This document shows, one piece after another, positions 1 to 5,930 of a DNA stretch of 8,617 nt. A model generated the notes under the pieces. The model did not search any database. It was not told the origin of the DNA and saw only the letters and a list, made by a program, of their open reading frames with translations. This stretch comes from UKL13-2 sp040006575 (GTDB lineage Bacteria; Pseudomonadota; Gammaproteobacteria; Burkholderiales; Usitatibacteraceae). Numbering within the stretch: position 1 is the stretch's first letter; each line of letters starts with the position of its first letter. Location of the stretch: the NCBI GenBank assembly GCA_040006575.1, contig JBDTWS010000162.1:1-8617 (forward strand), read 5' to 3'. A program made the position numbers and the translations under genes.

Positions 1-166
1 CACCAGGCCGGACGCGGTCTTTTTCCTTCAGTTCACGCGTCGCGCCCTTGGTGTCCGTTGCAAAAACGGAACCGGAAACAAAAGTTACTTCGCCATTTGC
101 CAACGCGCACGTCGACACGCCAACGATATATGCACCAAGCAATGTGACCCGCAAGAATTTTTTCAC
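1..166 (-). CDS. FecR-domain-like exported protein (partial, N-terminus only)
   Basis: Only the first 55 codons lie in the window; the gene runs off the left edge. It starts at a GTG (166-164). An in-frame TAA lies directly upstream, so no earlier start exists, and a GGAG ribosome site sits about 7 bases before it. Residues 1-23 form a Sec signal peptide (MKKFLRV n-region, hydrophobic core, ALA cleavage site). The mature start, GEVTFVSGSVFATD followed by KGATRELKEKDRVRPG, resembles the opening of FecR domains, which have a G-x-V-x-x-x-x-G strand and then an R-x-L-x-x-x-D-x-V-x-x-G strand. The protein should be periplasmic or surface-exposed. It lacks the cytoplasmic N-terminal segment of the classical anti-sigma regulator FecR, so it is probably a structural FecR-domain protein. 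It lies 72 bp downstream of the barrel gene on the same strand, likely in one operon. The family call rests on a short stretch. Confidence 0.6.
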   Translation of the reverse strand, partial: MKKFLRVTLLGAYIVGVSTCALANGEVTFVSGSVFATDTKGATRELKEKDRVRPG

Positions 167-238
167 TTAGTTCTCCAATTTGGAATTGTTTTGAGGACTA
201 AGCTATGTCGCCCTCCTGATAGGGCCGGTTCAGGAATG

Positions 239-2095
239 TCACCACACCAGCGTGACTTGCGCGCCGGCACTCCGTTCACGCGTTTGCAGCGTTACTTCAC
301 CGGCATTGCGCATTGCTTCCTGCGCATACAGTTTGAGTGAATGCTGTTTGCCAAACAGGAAGGTAGCGTCGGCCTGGATGACGTTTGTCGCGAGGCTCTT
401 TGCACCAATCAGCTGTCCGGTTTGCTGGCCGTTTTGTGAGCTTGTTTGCCCGCTTGCAATTCCCGTAACGTCATGTGACCAACTGATGTTCGCCTGTCCG
501 ACCCGGGTCCACTGCCCGCTCAGTGTGAGGCCCATCGAATAGGAATTGGACGCCTCTCCAGTGGCCATCAACAGCTGTTGATGTCGGCCGCCCATGACCG
601 CCACATTTAACGACCACAGCGTTGAGCCGCCGGCATCCACCGAAACCAGATTGTGACCCAGCGAAAGCTGGACGTCGTGGTTCGCGGAGTCATATTGCGG
701 CGTGCCAGCCGATCGGGTCATTCCCCTCGATCCATTTGCATTGAATGTCCACGACTGGGTTGAATAGCTCATCGACGCAGATCGCGTAGATAGGGCGCTA
801 CCACCATTTGCGTCGTCGGTGCTGGAAGTGGATGCCTGTACGCCCAAGTTGAGACCGGGTACGACCGAAGCCAGATTGAGATTGGCCCTGCCCGCCGCAG
901 TTTGCGTCCGTGACACAGTGGAAATTGACAACACTGGGTTGGCCGGTGGCTGGGCAGAATCCAGCTCAATTTGCGGCAGCGAAAATCCCAATGTCCGGGA
1001 AGTTGATTGCCGAAGGTCGCTACCTAACGTGAGCCAGGAAACGCCGCTCCAATCGAATCCCGCATAGCCCTCACGAAGGCCCGGCGGCACTGCCTGCGAC
1101 AGGGAAACAAACGCCGGCGTGATGTCGTGGAAACCTGCGCGCGCGCTCCACGTTTCTGCCCGATAGGTAAGGTCAAATATTTCACCGCTACCCTTTCGCG
1201 GCGTGCTTTCGTCCTCCGCATAGCGGCTTCCGGCCAGCTCCGCATTTGCGGTCCAGTTTTGATTTTGGAATGTAATACCCGCGGTACCTACCTGCGAACG
1301 CGCGGCGGTTTGTGTCTGCGTTTCTGGAGGCTGATTGCCCGCCTGGTCGGAAAAGCCTTGAAACGTAACGTAAGCCTTGAATCCCGGCCCCAAACTCCGC
1401 TCGATTTTTGCGCCTGCCACGTCCCGCAGAAGACGAGGAGCAGTAGTGAAACCAACTGCGCCAGTTGCAACCGGCGAGCGATTCGCCAAGGCCGCCCAGC
1501 TGTCGGCAATCACGCCGCCAAATGCAGAAACGGTCCAGTTTTCAAAGCGCCGGTTGACTGCGATTCCGCGAAATCCGAGTGTAGAGCCCAGGGACGAGTA
1601 GGCTAAAGCCGCGTCGCCACCCCGTACTTCATATTCCGGACCACTCTGCCCGAATTGCAGGTTGGTGATCTGGTGTGGATAGCCGGAAATCACCGCCCGG
1701 TCATTGCTGGAAACAAGTCCACTTTGCAAAAAGCTGATGGTCCCGTCTGCGCGAATGAATTTTACATCCGTGACCAGCACGGCCTTGGCAAAATTTCCTG
1801 TGCGCAGCGGCGATGTATTTTCTGTGGGGGCCGCAGGCAAGGCGATGTCGTTGCCATAGGCGTCCAGCGCGAATGATCCATGCCATTCCAGCCTCGCACT
1901 ACCGTCGGGCTGTGTTACCAGTTGCGGCGCCGGGCTGTTTTCGCCGGTTAATTGCCTCCAGGCATCAATTACCTGCTGGTTTGGACTCGGGGTTTGAGCC
2001 GAGGGCACCTGGCCGTTGGACGCCGTGCCCAACACACACACCGAGACAAGGCCCATTTGCGCTACGAGCCGCGAATATTTACTGCGTAAACCCAT
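239..2095 (-). CDS. Predicted outer-membrane beta-barrel protein, unknown function
   Basis: This 618-residue protein matches no named family I can identify. Residues 1-30 look like a Sec signal peptide, with basic residues R4, K6, R9 and R... then the core MGLVSVCVLGTA. A P/Q/S-rich linker (30-42) follows, then a segment to about 155 that may be a small periplasmic or plug-like region. From about 160 to the end the protein is rich in S, T, G, N and Q with many alternating polar/hydrophobic strands, such as FENWTVSAFGG and QNWTANAELAG. It ends in SAGAQVTLVW, and a terminal aromatic on an amphipathic strand is typical of barrel proteins folded by the Bam complex. The start at 2095 has a GGGTGA-like ribosome site and gives a better n-region than the internal Met14. 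It is probably first in an operon with the FecR-like gene and is divergent from the ECF sigma gene. Transporter, adhesin or polysaccharide exporter are all possible. Confidence 0.75.
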   Translation of the reverse strand: MGLRSKYSRLVAQMGLVSVCVLGTASNGQVPSAQTPSPNQQVIDAWRQLTGENSPAPQLVTQPDGSARLEWHGSFALDAYGNDIALPAAPTENTSPLRTGNFAKAVLVTDVKFIRADGTISFLQSGLVSSNDRAVISGYPHQITNLQFGQSGPEYEVRGGDAALAYSSLGSTLGFRGIAVNRRFENWTVSAFGGVIADSWAALANRSPVATGAVGFTTAPRLLRDVAGAKIERSLGPGFKAYVTFQGFSDQAGNQPPETQTQTAARSQVGTAGITFQNQNWTANAELAGSRYAEDESTPRKGSGEIFDLTYRAETWSARAGFHDITPAFVSLSQAVPPGLREGYAGFDWSGVSWLTLGSDLRQSTSRTLGFSLPQIELDSAQPPANPVLSISTVSRTQTAAGRANLNLASVVPGLNLGVQASTSSTDDANGGSALSTRSASMSYSTQSWTFNANGSRGMTRSAGTPQYDSANHDVQLSLGHNLVSVDAGGSTLWSLNVAVMGGRHQQLLMATGEASNSYSMGLTLSGQWTRVGQANISWSHDVTGIASGQTSSQNGQQTGQLIGAKSLATNVIQADATFLFGKQHSLKLYAQEAMRNAGEVTLQTRERSAGAQVTLVW

Positions 2096-2564
2096 ATGTC
2101 ACCCAAGTTTGCTGGACGACTTATCGAGTTTGCGTGTCGTCAAAATTGCGGCGCTTGGTCGCGAGGCGATTTCGTCCCGTTCAAAACGAGCCGCAAATGC
2201 GCCATGGGCTACCGATCGTTAATCCCGCTATGACGTGAATCGGCCTTGGGGCATCGATTTGTGGTGCTTTTTTTTAATCCGAAAGTCATCCGTAAGTCTG
2301 GTCGCCCGCCGCCCACCTAAGCTCCGCCATGTTCGAAAAACATCACATGGGCGAAAGCAAAATGAACCGATTTAACCAAATCAAAGCAGCAACGTCATGC
2401 ACCGGAATGCGCCAGAAGCAAGGCGCGCCGTTGCCAATCGATGAGGCACGACAACGCTTGTGGCGGATCGGAAAACGGCAACATCGTGATGGTTGCGTCC
2501 CGCGCGGCTCACAAGGTCATGGAACCGGCGGCCTCGCGGCAACGTGCGGCACTCGAGAACCGCT
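2096..2564. other. 469-bp divergent intergenic region between barrel and sigma genes
   Basis: This gap should hold the promoters of both divergent units. On the plus strand there is a run of eight T (2268-2275), then a candidate ECF-type promoter (2287-2320), then about 240 bases of leader before the sigma start. A small doubtful ORF fills most of that leader. On the minus strand I find no convincing promoter for the barrel gene. A TTGACG occurs about 50 bases before its start, but no -10 stands at the right distance. No RNA gene or insertion sequence is recognisable. Confidence 0.6.
2287..2320 (+). promoter_or_regulatory. Candidate ECF-type (autoregulated) promoter of the sigma gene
   Basis: CATCCGTAAG (2287-2296) could be the -35 and CACCTAA (2314-2320) the -10. 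The T-run at 2268-2275, just upstream of the -35, fits the AT-rich element seen before many ECF promoters. The elements do not look like sigma-70 boxes. ECF factors commonly transcribe their own gene, so autoregulation is a reasonable inference. No second copy of the motif was found before the barrel gene, which weakens the case. Confidence 0.3.
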
Positions 2565-2568
2565 ATGA
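2329..2568 (+). CDS. Doubtful 79-codon leader ORF overlapping the sigma start
   Basis: This open frame begins 9 bases after the candidate -10 and ends at a TGA that overlaps the sigma ATG in an ATGA arrangement (2565-2568), the classic layout for translational coupling. Against it, no clear ribosome site precedes the ATG at 2329 or the in-frame ATGs at 2347 and 2362. The product is basic and low in hydrophobic residues, and it resembles no family I know. It may be a regulatory leader peptide or a chance open frame in GC-rich DNA. Chance is the more likely explanation. Confidence 0.15.
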   Translation: MFEKHHMGESKMNRFNQIKAATSCTGMRQKQGAPLPIDEARQRLWRIGKRQHRDGCVPRGSQGHGTGGLAATCGTREPL

Positions 2569-3233
2569 GCGCGATCCCGGACGACGCACAGATTGCGGCC
2601 TGCTTCCAGGGCGTCAAGGAACACGACGAACAGGCTCTGGCGAAAATCTTCACGCTGTTCAGCCGGCGGATTTTCGATTTCGCGATGGGTTATGTGGGCA
2701 ACCCAGCCACAGCCGAAGAAGTGGTGACCGAAACCTTTTTCGAGGTGTGGCGTGCGGCAGGCAGTTTCTGCGGTGATTCCAAGATCTCAACCTGGATATT
2801 CGGTATTGCCCGCCACAAGGCACTCGATAAACTGCGCACGATCGTGCGCAGGAACCGACACGAAAACAACTGGGATGATTCCGTGGAAAACGCCCCCTCA
2901 CACGAAGCAAGTGCGCTTGACGGGGTCGCCGCCAAGCAGACTTCGCGCAACATGCAAAAGGCGCTGGAGTCCCTGCCGGAGGAGCAGCGCGAGTGCATCC
3001 TTCTGGTTTTCTATCAGGATTTGTCTTTAAACGAGGTCGCAGAAATTCAGGGCGTGCCTTGCAATACCGTCAAGACGAGACTGTTTCACGCGCGCCGGAA
3101 ATTAAAGATCTACCTTGAGCGCGATGAACGCGAGGTGGCATACACCGAGAAATCCGTCACAAAACGACTGGACGATGAGCGAACCGCCCACGTAAGAATG
3201 TCCGTACTCCATTCGCAGGTGAGTTTCGAATAG
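2565..3233 (+). CDS. ECF-type RNA polymerase sigma factor (sigma-70 family)
   Basis: This is a 222-residue alternative sigma factor that should direct RNA polymerase to a small promoter set. Region 2 spans about residues 25-95, with YVGNPATAEEVVTETFFEVW as the core-binding/-10 part and TWIFGIARHKALDKLR as the conserved end. A variable linker (95-128) follows. Region 4 spans about 130-183, with LPEEQRECILLVFYQDLS and the helix-turn-helix NEVAEIQGVPCNTVKTRLFHAR for the -35. The start at 2565 is chosen because GAGAA (2555-2559) is well spaced and MSAIPDDAQI fits ECF N-termini; an upstream ATG at 2493 would add a basic, family-unlike stretch. Region 4 normally ends these proteins, but here about 38 further charged residues follow. 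No anti-sigma gene lies downstream; the next gene converges 24 bp away. Its divergent neighbours, a barrel and a FecR-like protein, are its likely targets by position only. Confidence 0.9.
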   Translation: MSAIPDDAQIAACFQGVKEHDEQALAKIFTLFSRRIFDFAMGYVGNPATAEEVVTETFFEVWRAAGSFCGDSKISTWIFGIARHKALDKLRTIVRRNRHENNWDDSVENAPSHEASALDGVAAKQTSRNMQKALESLPEEQRECILLVFYQDLSLNEVAEIQGVPCNTVKTRLFHARRKLKIYLERDEREVAYTEKSVTKRLDDERTAHVRMSVLHSQVSFE

Positions 3234-3257
3234 GTCCCGCGCATTATCGAAACAAGC

Positions 3258-3605
3258 TCACTTGTCATGCCGTTCTCGTGAGTCTTCGGGTGCTTCCGCT
3301 CTTTGGTGCATGCCGTAATCGCGAATGACTGCGGCCACTCGCAGACGATAGTCGTCAAAAATATGATGGCGCCCCTGCGACTGGATGGCGCGGTGCGTCT
3401 CCATGTTTCGCCAGTTTCGTACAGCTTCCTCGTCTCGCCAGAACGACAGTGAAAGTATCTTGCCCGGCTGGCTGAGGCTCTCAAAGCGTTCAATGGAGAT
3501 GAACCCGTCAAACGTGTCGAGCATTGGCCGCAGGACAGCCGCCGCGTCCAGGTAGTCGGCCTTGTGCGCGGCACTCGTCTCGGCCTCAAAAATAACGGCG
3601 ATCAT
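3258..3605 (-). CDS. Antibiotic biosynthesis monooxygenase (ABM) domain protein
   Basis: This 115-residue cytoplasmic protein has the small ferredoxin-like fold of the ABM superfamily. The signature is MIAVIFEAE as the first strand, a helix around residues 13-30, then DGFISIERFESL and ILSLSFWRDEEAVRNWRN leading into the H71-R72 helix, a pattern common to this group. ABM proteins act as dimers and include cofactor-free quinone-forming monooxygenases and heme-degrading enzymes, but many have no known substrate. The C-terminal 20 residues are charged and probably disordered. The ATG at 3605 overlaps the TGA of the upstream NIPSNAP gene by four bases (ATGA), so translation is very likely coupled. 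The pair is divergent from an ArsR-type regulator that probably controls it. Family assignment is firm; reaction and substrate are unknown. Confidence 0.88.
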   Translation of the reverse strand: MIAVIFEAETSAAHKADYLDAAAVLRPMLDTFDGFISIERFESLSQPGKILSLSFWRDEEAVRNWRNMETHRAIQSQGRHHIFDDYRLRVAAVIRDYGMHQRAEAPEDSRERHDK

Positions 3606-3937
3606 ACAGCCACCGCGGGTATCTGGAACGCGCTTTCAACCACCTCCGTAAAGGTGCGCTCCTCTCGCAGAATGAATCTCTTTTCCTGCGCCATGGCGAA
3701 ATTGGCCCGGCTTTGCGGATCTTCGCGCAATCGCGCACGGTAGGCCTCGTAAGCCGCCAGGCCGTCGAACGCAATCAGTCCCCAGGCAATATCGTTGGTT
3801 CCTTCATGCGGCAGGAAATAGCCCAGCAAATGACCACCGCAGCGGGGGATGATGCGACCCCAGTTTTCTGCATACGCGCGAAACGCTTCGCGCTGGAACG
3901 GGTCGATCTGGTAGCGAATGAAACAGGTGATTTTCAT
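3602..3937 (-). CDS. NIPSNAP family protein
   Basis: This 111-residue protein has the NIPSNAP pattern. It opens with MKITCFIRYQIDPFQREAF, follows with the helix AYAENWGRIIPRCGG, then the strand HLLGYFLPHEGTNDIAWGL, and then AFDGLAAYEAYRARLREDP. These are the conserved G-x-L-L-G-Y and R-x-x-L-x-x-DP elements. NIPSNAP proteins are dimeric alpha-beta barrels related to the ABM fold; their biochemical role in bacteria is generally unknown. The start at 3937 is preferred over an in-frame ATG at 4003 because the first strand must begin at MKI, and the extra 22 residues would run into the regulatory region. A weak AGG lies about 7 bases upstream. It is the first gene of a coupled pair with the ABM gene and starts 100 bp from the divergent regulator. 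A detoxifying or redox role for the pair is only a guess. Confidence 0.88.
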   Translation of the reverse strand: MKITCFIRYQIDPFQREAFRAYAENWGRIIPRCGGHLLGYFLPHEGTNDIAWGLIAFDGLAAYEAYRARLREDPQSRANFAMAQEKRFILREERTFTEVVESAFQIPAVAV

Positions 3938-4003
3938 TTGATGGCCTGCTTTGGAAAAGGAAATGAAACGTTGGGTGAAATGGGAGACCACACAATATCG
4001 CAT

Positions 4004-4031
4004 TGTCCAGCGCAGATGGTTCGGCTAACAT
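4004..4031 (+). promoter_or_regulatory. Candidate promoter of the ArsR-type regulator (leaderless)
   Basis: TTGTCC (4004-4009) and TAACAT (4026-4031) stand 16 bp apart. Transcription would begin about 7 bases later, at or next to the ATG at 4038. No Shine-Dalgarno sequence lies before that ATG, and an in-frame TAA at 4026-4028 excludes an earlier start, so a leaderless message is plausible. A competing pair, TTGGGT (3971-3976) with CAATAT (3993-3998), also 16 bp apart, would give a leader of about 30 bases. Confidence 0.35.
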
Positions 4032-4039
4032 CGAACCAT
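4016..4039. promoter_or_regulatory. Perfect inverted repeat, likely operator of the ArsR-type regulator
   Basis: ATGGTTCG (4016-4023) and CGAACCAT (4032-4039) form a perfect 8-bp dyad with an 8-bp spacer. It covers the candidate -10 and the first bases of the regulator coding sequence, where a bound dimer would block transcription. It lies between the divergent regulator and NIPSNAP/ABM genes. ArsR-family dimers typically bind such imperfect or perfect dyads and repress their own gene and the neighbour. Repression of the minus-strand pair would need looping, or a promoter that reaches this site. Confidence 0.55.
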
Positions 4040-4748
4040 GAAAGAAGGGCCCAACATCGTTCGCATCGCCGCGCTGATCGGCGATCACGCGCGCACCGAA
4101 GTATTGACCGCACTGCTGGGTGGAAAAGCCCTCACCGCGACGGAGCTGGCCGCCATCGCCGGCGTGACCAAGCAGACCATCAGCAATCACCTGGCCAAAT
4201 TGCTGGATGCAAAATTGATCGCGGTGGAAAGCCAGGGAAGGCATCGTTATTTCCGGCTGGCTGATGACGACGTCGCGCACCTGCTGGAATCGCTCATGGG
4301 TGTGGCCTACCGCACCGGTGCGGTGCGATTGCGTTCGAGTCCGCGCGATCCCGCCATGCGCAAGGCACGCGTGTGTTACGACCATCTTGCCGGCGAATTG
4401 GGCGTGCAGGTTTACGAAAGCCTGCTCAGCCGTGAGGCGCTGGCGCCGGATGCGGACGGACTCGTGCTTACACCTGGCGGCCGGAAATTCTTCTTGCGCA
4501 CAGGAATCGACACTGACGCAATCCGCCTGCAACGCCGCAATTTCTGCCGCGCCTGCCTCGACTGGAGCGAACGTCGTCATCACCTCGCAGGCGCGTTGGG
4601 CGCAGCACTGCTGGATCACATGATCGCGAAAGGCTGGGCCAGGCGGGAGCTCAATTCGCGAGTCGTGAGTTTCAGCAGTGCGGGGGAGTCAGCCATGCGC
4701 AGCGCTTTCCAGCTGCCGGGTTCAACTTCCACCGCGACAAAGAAATAA
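4038..4748 (+). CDS. ArsR-type winged helix-turn-helix transcriptional regulator
   Basis: This is a 236-residue cytoplasmic DNA-binding protein. Residues 5-75 form the ArsR winged helix. Helix GDHARTEVLTALLGGKALT is followed by ELAAIAGVTKQTISNHLAKL, the helix-turn-helix, and by the wing LIAVESQGRHRYFRLA. The rest (80-225) is longer than in simple ArsR/SmtB sensors of about 100-120 residues. It contains ARVCYDHLAGELGV (111-123), a second winged-helix-like part with LTPGGRKFF (145-152), and C170-R-A-C173 within CLDWSERRHHLAGALG. The HLAG-x-LG motif thus occurs twice, each time close to a cysteine. The classical ArsR metal site is absent, so the ligand is unlikely to be arsenite bound as in ArsR; C113, C170, C173 and the H181-H182 pair could sense redox state or metal. 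The divergent NIPSNAP/ABM pair is the probable target, and the dyad at its start suggests autorepression. Confidence 0.9.
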   Translation: MKEGPNIVRIAALIGDHARTEVLTALLGGKALTATELAAIAGVTKQTISNHLAKLLDAKLIAVESQGRHRYFRLADDDVAHLLESLMGVAYRTGAVRLRSSPRDPAMRKARVCYDHLAGELGVQVYESLLSREALAPDADGLVLTPGGRKFFLRTGIDTDAIRLQRRNFCRACLDWSERRHHLAGALGAALLDHMIAKGWARRELNSRVVSFSSAGESAMRSAFQLPGSTSTATKK

Positions 4749-4769
4749 CCGGCCTAATAAATAGCCGGT
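4748..4769. terminator. Weak hairpin just after the ArsR-type gene
   Basis: ACCGGC (4748-4753) and GCCGGT (4764-4769) can pair across a 10-base AT-rich loop, starting at the last base of the stop codon. No T-run follows, so it is a poor intrinsic terminator. It could instead help block read-through into the next promoter, whose -35 starts 11 bases later. Confidence 0.3.
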
Positions 4770-4779
4770 CAATCTTCAC

Positions 4780-4810
4780 TTGACCTCGAGTGCGCTCTAG
4801 CCTGCCTAAT
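4780..4810 (+). promoter_or_regulatory. MerR-type promoter with 19-bp spacer before the SnoaL-like gene
   Basis: TTGACC (4780-4785) is a near-consensus -35 and CCTAAT (4805-4810) a fair -10, but they stand 19 bp apart instead of the usual 17. The spacer holds an imperfect dyad, CCTCGAGTG against CGCTCTAGC, centred between the two boxes. This is the hallmark of promoters that MerR-family dimers activate by twisting the over-long spacer. A MerR-family gene is the second gene downstream, so autoregulation of the pair is likely. Confidence 0.6.
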
Positions 4811-4837
4811 GTTTGTCCACTCTCACTGGAGACGAAC

Positions 4838-5242
4838 ATGGGCGCAGCGGAAAACAAGTCACTGATGGTCAACGTATTTGCCGAAATGGCAAAAGGAAAC
4901 CGGGTACCGTTTCGCGATTGCCTGGCCGAAGACGTGACCTGGATTTTCAAGGGCAGCACAAAATGGACGGGCACCTATCGCGGCAAAGTCGAGGTGCTGA
5001 CTCGCCTGCTCGGCCCGATCTTCGCCCAGTTCGCCGACGAATACACCAGCCACGCCCAACGCTTCATCGCCGATGAGGACTACGTGGTTGTTGAATCGCA
5101 AGGCCGGGTGACGACACGCGCCGGCAAGCCGTATCACAACCAGTACTGCTATGTTTGCCGCTTCCGCGATGGGAAAGTGACCGAGATTACCGAGTACATG
5201 GATACGGCACTCGCCGACGCCGTCCTGGCCGACCCCGACTGA
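4838..5242 (+). CDS. SnoaL-like / NTF2-like domain protein
   Basis: This 134-residue protein has a cone-shaped NTF2-like fold. The opening helices (MVNVFAEMAKGNRVPFRDCL) lead to LAEDVTWIFKGSTKWTGTYRG, where the WTG-x-YRG turn and nearby acidic residues line the pocket in relatives. A helix (VEVLTRLLGPIFAQF) follows, and the sheet ends in YHNQYCYVCRFRDGKVTEITEYMDT, a strong SnoaL signature. Relatives include ketosteroid isomerases, polyketide cyclases and many proteins with unknown ligands, so no reaction can be given. The start at 4838 is set by a GGAG ribosome site (4828-4831), which beats an in-frame ATG at 4790 that lies inside the promoter spacer. It is the first gene after a MerR-type promoter, and the MerR-family regulator follows 54 bp later. 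It may bind or clear the small molecule the regulator senses; that is inference. Confidence 0.9.
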   Translation: MGAAENKSLMVNVFAEMAKGNRVPFRDCLAEDVTWIFKGSTKWTGTYRGKVEVLTRLLGPIFAQFADEYTSHAQRFIADEDYVVVESQGRVTTRAGKPYHNQYCYVCRFRDGKVTEITEYMDTALADAVLADPD

Positions 5243-5296
5243 TCGCTTGGTATAGTTGTCAATCAATTCACGTCACAAATCTCAACCAGGGCCAGC

Positions 5297-5752
5297 ATGG
5301 CGCAGCGGGATACTTCAACAGCTGGAAAAACATTTCGTATCGGCGAACTGGCTACGCTGTCGGGCCGCAGCGTGCATACGATCCGCTGGTACGAATCGCA
5401 GGGCCTCATGCCTGGCGTGACACGCGACAGTGGCGGGCGCCGCGTCTACGACGCACTGCACGTTGGCTGGCTCGAATTGATGACAAGATTGCGCGATACC
5501 GGCATGTCGATTGCCGAAATGCGCGAGTACACCGCGCTGGTGAAGGAAGGAAAAGGCACGCTGAAACAGCGGCAGGCGCAACTCGCTGCGCATCGTGAGC
5601 GCGTGAAATTGAACATCGCCGAACTCAACTTGGCGGTCAAACTCATTGATCGAAAACTGGCGTTTTATGCGGACTGGATCGATAGCGGAAAACAGCCACC
5701 GCCCTGGTGGCCCAGCGCGACGAAACCTGCAAAAGCGAAGCGCAATAAATAG
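5297..5752 (+). CDS. MerR-family transcriptional regulator
   Basis: This is a 151-residue DNA-binding protein. Residues 13-82 are the MerR winged helix: FRIGELATLSGRSVHTIRWY is the helix-turn-helix and YESQGLMPGVTRDSGGRRVY the wing. The second helical part is LHVGWLELMTRLRDTGMSIAEMREYTALV. A long helix, about 88-125 (LKQRQAQLAAHRERVKLNIAEL and on), is the antiparallel dimer coiled coil. The C-terminus is short and basic and the protein has no cysteine at all. That rules out the mercury, copper, zinc or SoxR iron-sulfur type of sensing and places it nearer to cysteine-free members that respond to small organic molecules or to protein state. AGGG (5288-5291) precedes the ATG. It follows the SnoaL-like gene in the same direction and probably activates the shared promoter at 4780-4810. 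A TATAGT at 5251-5256 could give a weak promoter of its own. Confidence 0.92.
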   Translation: MAQRDTSTAGKTFRIGELATLSGRSVHTIRWYESQGLMPGVTRDSGGRRVYDALHVGWLELMTRLRDTGMSIAEMREYTALVKEGKGTLKQRQAQLAAHRERVKLNIAELNLAVKLIDRKLAFYADWIDSGKQPPPWWPSATKPAKAKRNK

Positions 5753-5764
5753 CTTTGGCGGTGA

Positions 5765-5868
5765 AGTGACTGCATGCGAGCATCAAACTCAATAGCTGGC
5801 GCGGCTTTTCAGTCATTTTCGGCCCGCGAGCGGCTTGCATGCTAGGGTTTGTCTTTGATGTCGTCACT
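5765..5868. repeat. Nested imperfect inverted repeat in the 5753-6000 gap
   Basis: AGTGAC (5765-5770) with CATCAAA (5781-5787) recurs inverted as TTTGATG (5854-5860) with GTCACT (5863-5868). The spacing differs by 8 bases between the arms. GCATGC also occurs in both halves (5772-5777 and 5837-5842). The structure could be a long weak hairpin after the MerR-family gene, the relic of a small repeat element, or chance. No T-run makes it a terminator. Confidence 0.3.
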
Positions 5869-5930
5869 GCGGATCGGTCGCCCACGAAGATTCACTGGCG
5901 TGCCGTACTACAATTACGTCCTTTGCCGTG

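Noticed and set aside
1..166. Lipoprotein signal for the FecR-like protein (V-S-T-C) and for the propeller protein (S-A-A-C at C27).
   Set aside because: The first has T at -1 and the second lacks L/V/I at -3. ALA and CAA sites for ordinary signal peptidase fit better.
1127..1606. A 159-codon plus-strand open frame opposite the barrel gene.
   Set aside because: It lies fully inside a 618-codon gene with a signal peptide and barrel ending. Its product is rich in Arg and Cys and matches nothing.
2249..2280. T-run after a GC-containing stretch, considered as a terminator.
   Set aside because: Only 3-4 bases can pair before the T-run, and no gene on the plus strand ends there. It fits better as an upstream promoter element.
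3252..3265. ACAAG-CTCA-CTTGT hairpin between the convergent sigma and ABM genes, considered as a terminator.
   Set aside because: The stem is only 5 bp, there is no T-run, and it overlaps the ABM stop codon region.
3804..4619. A 271-codon minus-strand open frame antisense to the ArsR-type regulator.
   Set aside because: It runs opposite a well-supported gene and into the NIPSNAP gene. It lacks a recognisable family, and long antisense frames are common in GC-rich coding DNA.
5297..5752. Metal- or redox-sensing MerR regulator (MerR, CueR, ZntR or SoxR type).
   Set aside because: The protein contains no cysteine, so none of those sensing sites can form.
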